Part shown: piece after piece, positions 21,960 to 31,508 of the stretch
How positions within the stretch are numbered: the stretch's first letter is position 1
Layout of the letters: every line of letters begins with the position of its first letter
Notes under the pieces: model-generated
The model's database searches: none
Seen by the model: the letters and a program-made list of their open reading frames with translations, nothing else
Told to the model about the DNA's origin: nothing
Source: Gliomastix tumulicola
Lineage: Eukaryota; Ascomycota; Sordariomycetes; Hypocreales; Bionectriaceae
Direction: 5' to 3'
NCBI GenBank assembly: GCA_001599755.1
Contig: BCHX01000007.1
Location: 3,162,001 to 3,226,000 of the forward strand
DNA length: 64,000 nt
Program-made: the position numbers and the translations under genes

Positions 21960-24935
21960 ATGTCTGTCTTCGGCGGCGGCATTGTCTGGGACCCTCGGGA
22001 GCCACTACCTCCTGAATATGCCAATCATGTCCAATTTGGCCTTCAGGGGCCGCAGATAACCGGGACGAAGCGCTCTGCGAATGTCTTGGAAAGGAATGTC
22101 AACATGGCCTATGCTACAGAGATCTACGCGGGGGAATCTCAGCAACCGTCAATGCCACAGGCCCCTGGACAGTCTTTCAAATTGCCAGTCGCGAGCTATA
22201 CCGTGCAGGAGCCACAGCGCAATATCCTGCCTCCTTGGTCGATCACCATTGATGCATCAGTTCTGCACGACACAGCCAGCTTCAAGGTCACCCAGATGTT
22301 CTGGAACGACTCGCAGAGCATCATTCCCCAAGGCGCCTTCACTTTCCCACTCCCCAATGGCTGCGCAGTCACTGCCTTCGACTGCCGCATTGGGACGGCC
22401 AAGACCCTCCGAGGTGTGGTCAAGCCCAAGGAAGAGGCCAGGGAGGAGTTTGAGCGACAGAGGGCAGCTGGCCGTACGGCTGGGCTCATGGAGGAGAATA
22501 CGCCCGAGATTTTCACCACTGAACTTGGGAACATCCCAGCTAACACAAAGGTCAAAATCGAGCTTAGCTTTGTCACATTACTCAAGCAGCACTTGACTGA
22601 AGATGAGAATGAAGCGACGACTTCCTTGACTATCCCGACATCAATCGCCGCACGCTATGGATGTCCCAACTTCAAGATCGTCTCGTCGACCACTGACGTC
22701 CCAGAGGGCCTCAAACTGACGATCGAGGTCCATGGTGCCGAGCCCACTACCTCGGTGCGTAGTAGGACCCATGACATTGCTGTTCATGAGACTGAAGGGG
22801 CGAGAAAGGCATCCGACTGGGCTTCTCTGGTAAATGGAAGCGACGATGGAGATTCTGACAGGACTCTGCTCGTCACGCTGAATTCCGACAAGTCATTTTT
22901 GCAGAGAGACTTTGTTCTTGACATCGAGACACGCGTGCCGCAAGAGCCCCGAGCGTGGCTTGAGCCACATCCGTCGTCTGAACATAGGGCGACGTTGATG
23001 GTCACTCTGCCCTCGCGCTTCTTCCTACAGCCCAAGCCTCCTTCGAGCATGTCAGAAGTTCTGTTTCTTATTGACCGATCTGGATCAATGGGTGACAAGA
23101 TGAGTTCTGTGAAATCTGCAATGCAGTTTCTTCTCAAAGGAATCCCACAGGGCAGGAAGTTTAACCTCTGGTCCTTTGGGGATTCCTATACTAGCCTCTG
23201 GACTGAGTCGGCCATGTACTCGGAGAGCAGTCTCGACACTGCACTATCATACGTTTCACACAGCTTGGAAGCGGACATGGGAGGCACTGAGATCCTGCCA
23301 GCTCTTGGTGCCATGATGACTGCCCGGGACCGCGCCTGCGAGACTGACGTGGTCATCTTGACAGACGGCCAGGTGTGGAGGCTTGATGACACACTTCAAT
23401 TTGTGCAGAAGACAAGAGCAAGGCTCGGCAATGGCGTCCGTTTCTTTTCTCTGGGCATCGGAGACTCAGCATCCCATGCCCTGGTCGAAGGGATCACAAA
23501 ATTGGGGGGAGGCTACTGCGAAATGGTACCTTCTTCAATGCTGGCGGATATATGGCAGAGCGCCCTGGTGTCGTTGACCAAAGCCGCGCTGATGACGAGT
23601 ACTGTTTCTCACACTGAGCTGTACTTGGTGGAAGAAGGGGCTAGCACGGAGAGGGAAGTTGACATGAGCTCTGCGAGTCCGCCTTTCCATCGGAGGGGAG
23701 ATTTAAACGGATTTTCATTGCAAAGAATCTTTCTATCACTCGAGACCCCCACCGAGAACAAGTCCCCGAGCAATCTCGTAATAGAGCGCTTTCAACAGGA
23801 TGGTACAAAACATCGTGCAGATGTTCCGATCACGCTGTTCAGACCGAAGCGCCCCGTGCTTCATACCGTGGCAGCTAGATCTCGACTCGATGACCTTGCA
23901 GGGGATTTGAGGCGCTTGAGGTCCCGATATGACGGTCAGCCTGTGCCTTTCAAGGAAGGGGAACAAGCGATCCGCACAGAAGCGGAGAAAACGGCACAGC
24001 AGGAGTCACTCGTGTCTAGATGGACCAGTTTCTTTCTCATCGACGAAAGTGGCCGGTCCACTGAAGCCCATAGCATCTATGTCGGCCGACCTCCGGCCCT
24101 ATTGAGCCGAGTCTGCCGGCACCATTCACATTGCTCAGATCCTGTCGCCTGTAGCATGCACATAGCGGCCTCTCGCAGCGTCAGTCTACACTCGAGTTCC
24201 GGCGGCCTATTGCATGAGAGTGGAAAGGAAAATGAAATACATTATAGCCCTCCAGGGGTGTTAGCAATGCGTCAACCCTACCCTTCTCCTCCAGGACCGC
24301 GTCCCCCGCCTCTTGGGCCAGGTCCCAACCCACCTCCGTCGCCCTCTCCGCCCGCTGTTCTCACCGTTCACCAAAGTGGCTCGCCCGCGGCGGCTTCAAA
24401 ACCTCCCCATAAGCCACGGCCTCAGCGGCACCACCGTGGCATCGAAAATATCATCGGATTTCAGAAATATGACGGTTCCTTTGACTTTCTCGACCTCGCC
24501 TCATTGTGGCAAACTGTTGGCCAAGAGCTGGCTGCCATACTGCAAAATCTTGTAGATCGGGGGTTCTCCAGCCAGATCATTCACACCACAGCCATGATCG
24601 TCCTCCTCGAACGCGAATTCTCAGACTACAGAGACTTGTGGGATCTGAACCACTTGAAAGCGACGACGTACCTGGACTCGTGCGCAGACAAGTTCCCCAA
24701 GGAGGAGATGGAAAGCCGACTCCGTGGGATCCCATTTGAGCCTTCGTCGCCTCAAGCTACGAACACGCTTAACGAAGATGGCGTTGGAGCGAATAAGCCT
24801 ACGAACACTTGGGTTGACCAACGCAATCTAGATGCCCATATGCCGTCCCAAGAGGAGAGCAATGGAGAATCTTCCGTATGGCGATCCGATATTCAGAAAG
24901 CTGCGATATCTCGAGTTCCGGACACTGCAGAATGA
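21960..24935 (+). CDS. VIT and von Willebrand factor A domain protein (VWA5-like)
   Basis: A 991-residue intronless protein. Residues about 60-200 form a VIT domain (SWSITIDASVLHDTASFKVTQ type start, then FPLPNGCAV and KEEAREEFERQ). Residues about 365-545 form a vWA domain with an intact MIDAS: DRSGSMG at about 372, a Thr in GGTEIL, and ILTDGQV. Metal-dependent ligand binding is therefore plausible. A Pro-rich linker (about 770-830) leads to a C-terminal helical region (DGSFDFLDLASLW) like the end of VWA5/PARP4-type proteins. No signal peptide, so it should be cytosolic. Fungal members are multi-copy and of unclear function. It is divergently transcribed from the preceding gene across a short shared promoter. 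Confidence 0.9.
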   Translation: MSVFGGGIVWDPREPLPPEYANHVQFGLQGPQITGTKRSANVLERNVNMAYATEIYAGESQQPSMPQAPGQSFKLPVASYTVQEPQRNILPPWSITIDASVLHDTASFKVTQMFWNDSQSIIPQGAFTFPLPNGCAVTAFDCRIGTAKTLRGVVKPKEEAREEFERQRAAGRTAGLMEENTPEIFTTELGNIPANTKVKIELSFVTLLKQHLTEDENEATTSLTIPTSIAARYGCPNFKIVSSTTDVPEGLKLTIEVHGAEPTTSVRSRTHDIAVHETEGARKASDWASLVNGSDDGDSDRTLLVTLNSDKSFLQRDFVLDIETRVPQEPRAWLEPHPSSEHRATLMVTLPSRFFLQPKPPSSMSEVLFLIDRSGSMGDKMSSVKSAMQFLLKGIPQGRKFNLWSFGDSYTSLWTESAMYSESSLDTALSYVSHSLEADMGGTEILPALGAMMTARDRACETDVVILTDGQVWRLDDTLQFVQKTRARLGNGVRFFSLGIGDSASHALVEGITKLGGGYCEMVPSSMLADIWQSALVSLTKAALMTSTVSHTELYLVEEGASTEREVDMSSASPPFHRRGDLNGFSLQRIFLSLETPTENKSPSNLVIERFQQDGTKHRADVPITLFRPKRPVLHTVAARSRLDDLAGDLRRLRSRYDGQPVPFKEGEQAIRTEAEKTAQQESLVSRWTSFFLIDESGRSTEAHSIYVGRPPALLSRVCRHHSHCSDPVACSMHIAASRSVSLHSSSGGLLHESGKENEIHYSPPGVLAMRQPYPSPPGPRPPPLGPGPNPPPSPSPPAVLTVHQSGSPAAASKPPHKPRPQRHHRGIENIIGFQKYDGSFDFLDLASLWQTVGQELAAILQNLVDRGFSSQIIHTTAMIVLLEREFSDYRDLWDLNHLKATTYLDSCADKFPKEEMESRLRGIPFEPSSPQATNTLNEDGVGANKPTNTWVDQRNLDAHMPSQEESNGESSVWRSDIQKAAISRVPDTAE

Positions 24936-25765
24936 CTCACTGGCACAGGAGGGACGGTTTTGAAAGACTGCTACGTGATGGCGTTTGTTCAATGTATGTT
25001 TGGCAGTATGTATCTCTCTCAGTCTCTCTGCTCCCGTGATGTCTACGACGAAGCTAGGCGCTAACATAATCATCTTCGCAGTAGGCAGTAATTTGGACCA
25101 ACAAGTGCAAAAGTGCCAAGAAAAGGGCTACTATGCCGGAGAGAATACAAGCAAGTGAGCCGTTCAGAGCTACGATAAGAATTGGGATGAATTTCTTGTT
25201 TCTGCGAGACCCTTCGAAATTCTGGATGTATTCGGAAAAGTGTTCAATGTTTACATGATATAATATGTCTTGCACTCACTCCAGAGTCGCGTCGGGTTCT
25301 GAAAGTGCACTTCATATCCAAGCACTGGTACTGGGCAGCCATTTTCTGCCCTTGGAATGGAGATGGCTAGCTCGAGGTTTTGAGTATTTTGTAATCAAAG
25401 AACAGTAAATATATTTGCCATTGTTCCGCAACTGATAGCAAGTGCCCGCGACGGTGAGAAAGCCTGTCGGAGATAGTTCCTGGATTTCATGACAATTCGG
25501 CCGTCAGCCTCGAGCTGAAATACGTAATGAACGGTGTCACGAGCCGACGTCGTCCCCTCCCATAGCTATCTTGCTATGAAATAAATCTTGTTAGTGCGTA
25601 AATAAAACAATGAGATGCCTTCGAAGAAAGCTAGCCTTCGTCATCCCTCTTTGTCGACCATAAACACAAAGGCGCAGCCATTAGCCATCACTACGCAAAA
25701 TCTCGCGGAAGTCGATTGACTAAAGACAACACCTGAAAGCCCCGACAGCTTCTTCCGTCGTCACA
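24936..25765. other. Intergenic region with a probable 3'-UTR intron
   Basis: A good plus-strand intron lies at 24994-25081 (GTATGT donor, GCTAAC branch, TTCGCAG acceptor), starting 58 bp after the VIT/vWA stop codon. It probably sits in that gene's 3' UTR. A minus-strand frame at 25054-25275 encodes one hydrophobic helix but no recognisable protein. Confidence 0.45.
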
Positions 25766-28654
25766 ATGGCGGAAATTGAAAGGCTGCCACCGGAGCTCCA
25801 TGTCCATTTGGCAAAGTTCCTGCCGGCATGCGCCGATATCCTGGCGATAGCGCGGACGAGTAAGAAGAACTATCACAACTTCAACTATCTCGCCTATGAA
25901 CTCGCTGCTTCTCTTCCTCAAGAGCGCGGCGCCCGAATCGTGCTCTGGGCTGCGGCGAAAGGCTTCACTCGTGTCATACAAGCCGCTCACGAGGCTAAGA
26001 TTAGTACTGACAGGATGTTTTGTCGTCGCGAGGGTTATGGAGTTGAGGACGCGTTGCGCGAGCTTCGTCTCAAGCGGGTGGACCATACGGATGGGCCTCC
26101 GACTGAGTCTTCTCTCCTTGACGGATGGCGATGGATTCCATTTGATGGACCAGATGGGGAGTTGGATCACCACCCAACCCCGATCGTTTCTGCTCCTATT
26201 CATCTTGCAGTATGGGCTGGCCACCTCGAAGCCGTTCAGCAACTTCTCATGTACGGTGCTGATCAGACTGCAACCTGTTCTGGTGTGTGTGAGTGTGACG
26301 TTCATGAGAAGCATCTCGGCGTGTCCACTCTTCGTCCCAGCCTTCCTGATGGCACTGTGAAGCCGCGCGTAACGTGGTCACTTTTGCACATTGCTCTCTG
26401 TTCTGACCAAATGTCAGTTGCTGAGCTGTTTCTGTCTCGAGACCCTATGCCAGCTATGACATCGGAAGCAGAAGGCTCAACCGCACTCCATGCTGTGTCG
26501 GGGAGTGGTAACCTAGCGTTTGCCAAGAAACTGATCAACACTGGCCACGCATCCGAGGTCAACCAGCCGGATTGGCGGGGGNTGACCCCAATCATGTACG
26601 CCTATGCGGGCCATCGACTGGAAATTGTCAGATATCTCCTATCTATAGGGGCCGACATAAATAAAACCGTCTCAGCATCTGATCGCGAAAACCACACGGT
26701 GGAAATGACTATTCTTAGCGACGCCATCTGCAGGAGGCGCTTTAGCGTAGCCCTTGAGCTCTTGGACGTTGAGGGCATCGAGCATGGCGACGCCCTATAC
26801 TACATGTCATTGACAAGGCGTGATGCGCAAAACGAGATCTTAGAGGGGATCGAGTCGGAGAAGGAGTCGACCTTGCTGGTCAAGCAGATAATGCAGCGTT
26901 TATTGAACTCCGTGCCTGAAGACCCAGGCTCTGAGCTGCTCTCTCATTGCTTGGGGGCTGCGGCTAAAACCGGGAATTTTCTGGTCGTACAGATCTTAGC
27001 CCAATTTGGGGTTGACATTAACAGGGCCTGCACAGGTCCGTACCATCGCGGTGGTTGGCAGCCTGCGGCCGCTGAAACGCCCCTGTACCAAGCGATCTAC
27101 TACAAGCTTGCAGGCGGGGCAGACAATTTCAGGGATAGATGTCCCTCGTACTTTTCGACAATCAAATACCTCCTCGAGAATGGCGCGAATCCTGTTTTGA
27201 GGTTCGACATGGACCGGACCGTACTCAAACTAGGCATCGACTACACTTACGAGATGGGCAACGAAAGTTATGACATTGCACGGTTGCTGATCAAATATGA
27301 CGCTCACTCCCACAGGGGGACATCTGGACAGTTTGTTCCTGATTATGACGACGAGAGTGCCTTGGAGAAAGCCATGGCAACGCCTTACGCGGATCTGTTT
27401 GAGCGGCTTCTTGAGGCCTGCAACCCTTCTGCTCTCACCGAAGATGATTTCCTCGGTCTTTGGTGGCAATTCAAAGAGCGAGTGTCCTCCTATCAGAGAC
27501 AAGGATCTCAGCGTATGATGATGATACTCGAACTCGACACGAATAGAGTCATTGCGAAACGCGTTGGAGATCCTTTAAGAGAAGTGCTGGGCTTATCGAG
27601 CATCCCTGAAGATATTTTCTTCTGCCTGCTAGATCAGGGAGCTGAAATTGCCCCTGTCTGCAGTGATCTCGAGACAGTGTTGAGCAAAAAGTCAAAGCCA
27701 AGTATTCTACGCGCGCTCCTGGATCGGATGCCCAGTACGGAAAACCATTTGCATCGAACAAAACAAGGTGTACTCCATGACTTCGTCTCTACCAAAGATG
27801 TCGGATTAGGTCTTACGACAGGATATTCCTGGAGACTAGACTCCATCAGCAAGATCCTGTCAGACGCCAAGATCAAGTTAAAGCGCGAAAACAGATGGAG
27901 ATGCGCAAGTGTGGCCGCTTTTCTCGAGACCGGTTCCTTGGCACATGAGGCAGCGCCCAAGAATGGCGTCTGGCGGTCAATTTTCGATATTGTGATGGAT
28001 GGGTCAGTGGCTTCCAAGCCAATCGCAAAACTGATTCTGAATAAGCAGCCGCTCAAGCACCACCCCCATGTTGACGCCGGCCATTACATTAGGCGGGTCT
28101 GCGAGGATGGGGACTTCTCTATGCTCAGGAGCGTGGTTGCGTCTGCAAATAACGGGAAAGGGCTTATCAAGTCTGAGGCTACATCTCTCAGTGTTGCCAT
28201 CCTCAAAAGCGCACCCCGAGGCGCCACCACCGTCAATGACGTGCTTTCTATCCTCAAATGCCTGGAATACGTCTTCAAAATCAGTGACGGCGGTGCCTTT
28301 GATGTTCCCAACCCTGCCATCGGCCCGCCAGATGAACCACCGACGGCGAAGGAAAAGCTTGCACGGAGGAACAGGGCTGCTAGAGCACGTCAGGCTAGAG
28401 CGCTGCTGAGGCACCGTATGGATGTCATGCGGTGCGGGAACGATCGCGCCCAGATTGCCCTTACTTGGCTCTTCAACAGCAGAATTGAGTTTGAATATGA
28501 CCACCCATGTGGCAAGACACGACGACCTGTTTTCAAGTCTGACTCTTACGCTGCTTTGCCTGGAGCCTACAGAGACTGCATGTTGGAGATTTTCCTCGAC
28601 GATGATGAGGACTGGCTGCGACACCTGGGTGTGGTCTATGACATTGAAGCTTGA
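25766..28654 (+). CDS. F-box-like ankyrin-repeat protein (paralogue of 44120-46807)
   Basis: A 962-residue single-exon protein. Residues about 4-40 (LPPELHVHLAKFLP, then SKKNY) are F-box-like. Ankyrin repeats begin near residue 145 (PIHLAVWAGHLEAVQQLLMYGAD) and continue irregularly (STALHAVSGSGN, TPIMYAYAGHRLEIVRYLLSIGAD, ETPLYQAI). F-box proteins usually recruit substrates to SCF ubiquitin ligases; here that role is inferred. One ambiguous base (n at 26582) falls in a repeat and gives an undetermined residue; the paralogue has Tyr at the aligned site. The protein aligns along its whole length with the minus-strand gene at 44120-46807, sharing LPQERGARI, GFTRVI and DTNRVIAKR. Confidence 0.85.
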   Translation: MAEIERLPPELHVHLAKFLPACADILAIARTSKKNYHNFNYLAYELAASLPQERGARIVLWAAAKGFTRVIQAAHEAKISTDRMFCRREGYGVEDALRELRLKRVDHTDGPPTESSLLDGWRWIPFDGPDGELDHHPTPIVSAPIHLAVWAGHLEAVQQLLMYGADQTATCSGVCECDVHEKHLGVSTLRPSLPDGTVKPRVTWSLLHIALCSDQMSVAELFLSRDPMPAMTSEAEGSTALHAVSGSGNLAFAKKLINTGHASEVNQPDWRGXTPIMYAYAGHRLEIVRYLLSIGADINKTVSASDRENHTVEMTILSDAICRRRFSVALELLDVEGIEHGDALYYMSLTRRDAQNEILEGIESEKESTLLVKQIMQRLLNSVPEDPGSELLSHCLGAAAKTGNFLVVQILAQFGVDINRACTGPYHRGGWQPAAAETPLYQAIYYKLAGGADNFRDRCPSYFSTIKYLLENGANPVLRFDMDRTVLKLGIDYTYEMGNESYDIARLLIKYDAHSHRGTSGQFVPDYDDESALEKAMATPYADLFERLLEACNPSALTEDDFLGLWWQFKERVSSYQRQGSQRMMMILELDTNRVIAKRVGDPLREVLGLSSIPEDIFFCLLDQGAEIAPVCSDLETVLSKKSKPSILRALLDRMPSTENHLHRTKQGVLHDFVSTKDVGLGLTTGYSWRLDSISKILSDAKIKLKRENRWRCASVAAFLETGSLAHEAAPKNGVWRSIFDIVMDGSVASKPIAKLILNKQPLKHHPHVDAGHYIRRVCEDGDFSMLRSVVASANNGKGLIKSEATSLSVAILKSAPRGATTVNDVLSILKCLEYVFKISDGGAFDVPNPAIGPPDEPPTAKEKLARRNRAARARQARALLRHRMDVMRCGNDRAQIALTWLFNSRIEFEYDHPCGKTRRPVFKSDSYAALPGAYRDCMLEIFLDDDEDWLRHLGVVYDIEA

Positions 28655-29617
28655 CGAGTGACCGACGAAGCCGAGAATCGAGTCCACCGGAGCCCATCGG
28701 GATCATGAGGTGATTGCTGGCGAGTTGTTATAACCATAGCAGTCGTTTTGGTAGACAAAGGATTGCTAACTGGGGAGCATGGATAAGCCTAACGGGTCGT
28801 TCTGGTAGACAGAGGATCGTCCACTGGCGAATGTTGATAGGAAACCAGTTGTTCTGATAGACAGAGGATTGGTAATAAAAACAGAGATTTGTAAAGTATA
28901 GTCAGTCTATAATCGTATGAGTAGGTGAAATAGTGATTTCATATGATTTCCATGATTAGAGATGTATGGTAGATTGTTATCTTGAAGAACCAGACAGGAC
29001 CTCTAGCAGACGGCGAGTAACGCCGAGACTCTACGAAGAAAGGCACAGCCTCGATGCTCTCTCCACCGATTCTACATGGCTGCTGGCCCGCCTCGAGGTC
29101 GACTTGGGCCGGGAGTTGACCGAGAGCTGGAAGAGCCTCAAGGCAGGCCCAGTCTTTGGATCTTGGCTTCCTTTTTAGCTTGAAGACGAAGCCCTTGTAA
29201 GTGTCCCTTGGCCGAGAGGTGCCGGATTGCCGAAAATTCGAGCACGACTTCCTGCATCGGTCTTGGGACTGGCCGCGTATGCAGGGTGATGAGACATGGT
29301 GTTGACGACGCGGATATGAGATTCTGAACGAAGGCGAGGACGATCGCCCTGCTGCTCGTAGTCAACTTTCAGGATTGGGAGGTCAAATATCGTACGGTAT
29401 TGATGGAAAGAACGCAATATGGTAAGCGGTATGTCAATGAGACGGCTGACTGAATAATTTCAGATAATGTCGGGTCCTGTGCCTGCATGTAATAGCTGTC
29501 ATCTCATCTCGTACGCTGCTCCTTGAGTATTGGTGCCGGTTCTATTGCTTGTACAATCTTTCCTGGCCTTCCACTCTAACGCATCTTTGAACTTCTCTTG
29601 TCATCCACTCGGCATCA
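28655..29617. other. Intergenic region, no gene supported
   Basis: Contains the 3' flank of the F-box/ankyrin gene with a short tandem repeat, then a stretch with frames up to 80 codons that I cannot identify, then the promoter of the MFS gene. Confidence 0.5.
28743..28875. repeat. Imperfect tandem repeat, about 53 bp, 2.5 copies
   Basis: Three units start at 28743, 28797 and 28849. Each begins with a variant of GTTCTGGTAGACAGAGGAT followed by a more diverged tail. It lies about 90 bp after the F-box/ankyrin stop codon, in AT-rich flank. Confidence 0.75.
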
Positions 29618-31387
29618 ATGTCTAAAAAGAAATCTCTGCCCGGGACCGCCGACGGCTTGACTCTTCCCACGCAGAGCAATGGCGGTGCCCCCGCCACCGA
29701 CGAGGTCAACAAGGAGACTCCAGCTGTTCTTCTCGAAGACGTCGAAGATCCCGAGAAGCTCAAGGGCGGCGACCATCTTCCCAATCCGGAGGAGCAGATT
29801 GAGGCTCTCGGTATCCCCAACTGGCGCGAGCTGGAGAAGCAAGTCGTCAGACGTCTTGACATGACACTGATGCCTTGTCTCTGGGTGTTGTACCTGTTCA
29901 ACTACCTGGACCGGGCGTCTATCGCGTGAGTAAGTGATTACCGTGCAGTACAGACAATTAAAGGACTTTGCTGACCTGGACTCAAACTCTCAGCCAGGCA
30001 CGCCTGAGCACGCTGGAGGAGGATTTAAACCGAAGCGGTGGCCAGTTCAGTACTGCTGTGTCCATCCTTAGTCTTGGGTGAGTTATTCTTCATGCACAGG
30101 TTACCAATGTCTGTCCTTCTCTGACATCAAATGCATAGATACGTCCTCGGCCAGATCCCTTCCAACATGATCATCGGCAAGCTCCGACCTAGTATCTACC
30201 TCTGCTGCATGGCCATGGTCACGTCAGGCGTCTCTGCTGCCACGTGCGGTGTGACAAACAGCCAAGGCCTGATCGCCATCAGATTGTTCCTCGGTATTGT
30301 AGAGGCTCCTCTATTCTTTGGTGTACGCTTCTCGAGCTCTCATCATACTGTCGGCGCATCTGAGTTGACCGTTCCGTAGGTCATCTACGTCATGTCCTGC
30401 TGGTACACCCGCAGGGAGATGGCCCTCCGCTGCGCCATCCTCTACACTGGCCAGACCCTCGCCTTTTGCGTCGCCGGACTCATTGCTGCCGCCATCTATG
30501 CCACACTGGAAGGCAAGCACGGCCTCGCCGGCTGGCAGTGGCTGTTCATCATCCTCGCTGCTACAGGCGCTGACCTGGCCCTCATCGCCCTCTTTATCCT
30601 TCCCCGATTACCCAGACTCGTCTACAGGCAGTGCTCGCTGGTCTATGACGGAGGACTTGCGTCGCGTTGCCGCTGCTCGAATCCTCGCTGACCGAGTGTC
30701 TACCAGCGAAGCCAAGACCGGCGTGTGGCAGGGTCTGAAGATGAGCGTCTCCGACTACAAGATGTGGCTGCTCGTCGGCATCCATCGGTATCTCGGCTGC
30801 CTACGGCTTCTCCAACTTCTTCCCGTCCATCGTCCGCGGCTTCGGCTACGGAAGCAGGCTACGGAAGCACCGTGACGCTCCTTCTGACAGCACCACCATA
30901 CATCTTCGCTGCCATCGGCTCCCTTGTCGACGCCTGGCACTCGAACCGTCAGAAGGAGCTCAGCTACCATTTTGCAGGTCCCATCGCCTTCGGCTGCATC
31001 GGCTACATCATCTGCTTGGCCACACAGAATACATACTGATGCACGATACGCGGCGAGCTTCATCTACGTCAGCGGCATGTACTTCTCTAACCCGCTCATC
31101 AGCACCTGGCCGTCTAGTACCATGGGAAGGAAGGACGTCTGAGAAGCGCGCCATCTCCGTTGCCCTCGTCAACGTGCTCGGGCAGATCGGCAACCTCATT
31201 GCGCCGTACTTCTTCCTTGACTCGGAGGAGCCTGGGTATAGGTTGGCTTTTCATTCTGATGATGCTCATGGCTGCTATTGCCTGCACAAGTGCCATGGGT
31301 CTCAAGTATTACCTGTACCGCGCGAACAAGAGGCTCTACCAGGCTGCACTTACGGAGGGTCGTGCTTACCAGCCGTATGTCATGTAG
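29618..31387 (+). pseudogene. MFS transporter (allantoate permease/ACS family), six frameshifting duplications
   Basis: The ATG at 29618 opens a normal fungal anion:cation symporter-type MFS gene. Introns at 29926-29993, 30078-30138 and 30323-30379 join exons reading NYLDRASIAQARL, then GYVLGQIPSNM, then VIYVMSCWYTRREMALR. From 30602 the frame is lost and regained six times. The break points are CCCC at 30602-30605, CATC twice at 30779-30786, a 13-bp unit twice at 30844-30869, ATAC twice at 31029-31036, AAGG twice at 31127-31134, and TTTT at 31248-31251. Every segment between breaks still encodes MFS-like membrane sequence, with no other stops, and the final frame ends at a stop at 31387. Expected intact length is about 518 residues. 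It converges on the hydrolase gene. Either a recent pseudogene or damaged assembly. Confidence 0.85.
30844..30869 (+). repeat. 13-bp perfect tandem duplication inside the MFS gene
   Basis: GGCTACGGAAGCA is repeated twice with no spacer. It causes one of the six frame changes. It encodes part of a Gly-Tyr-Gly-Ser stretch before a transmembrane helix. Confidence 0.95.
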
Positions 31388-31508
31388 CGCACATGACTGA
31401 GGTCTTTCTACGATGGAGATATATGAGGCCAAAATCACGAATTGAAGAAATCGAGGTTGCAAAATGTACGCGTCTATTATCCCCACTCCGAGGGGAGCTC
31501 ATTCGTCC

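Noticed and set aside
25054..25275. Minus-strand 73-codon frame with one hydrophobic helix
   Set aside because: Overlaps a good plus-strand intron and has no supporting structure or homologue I recognise.
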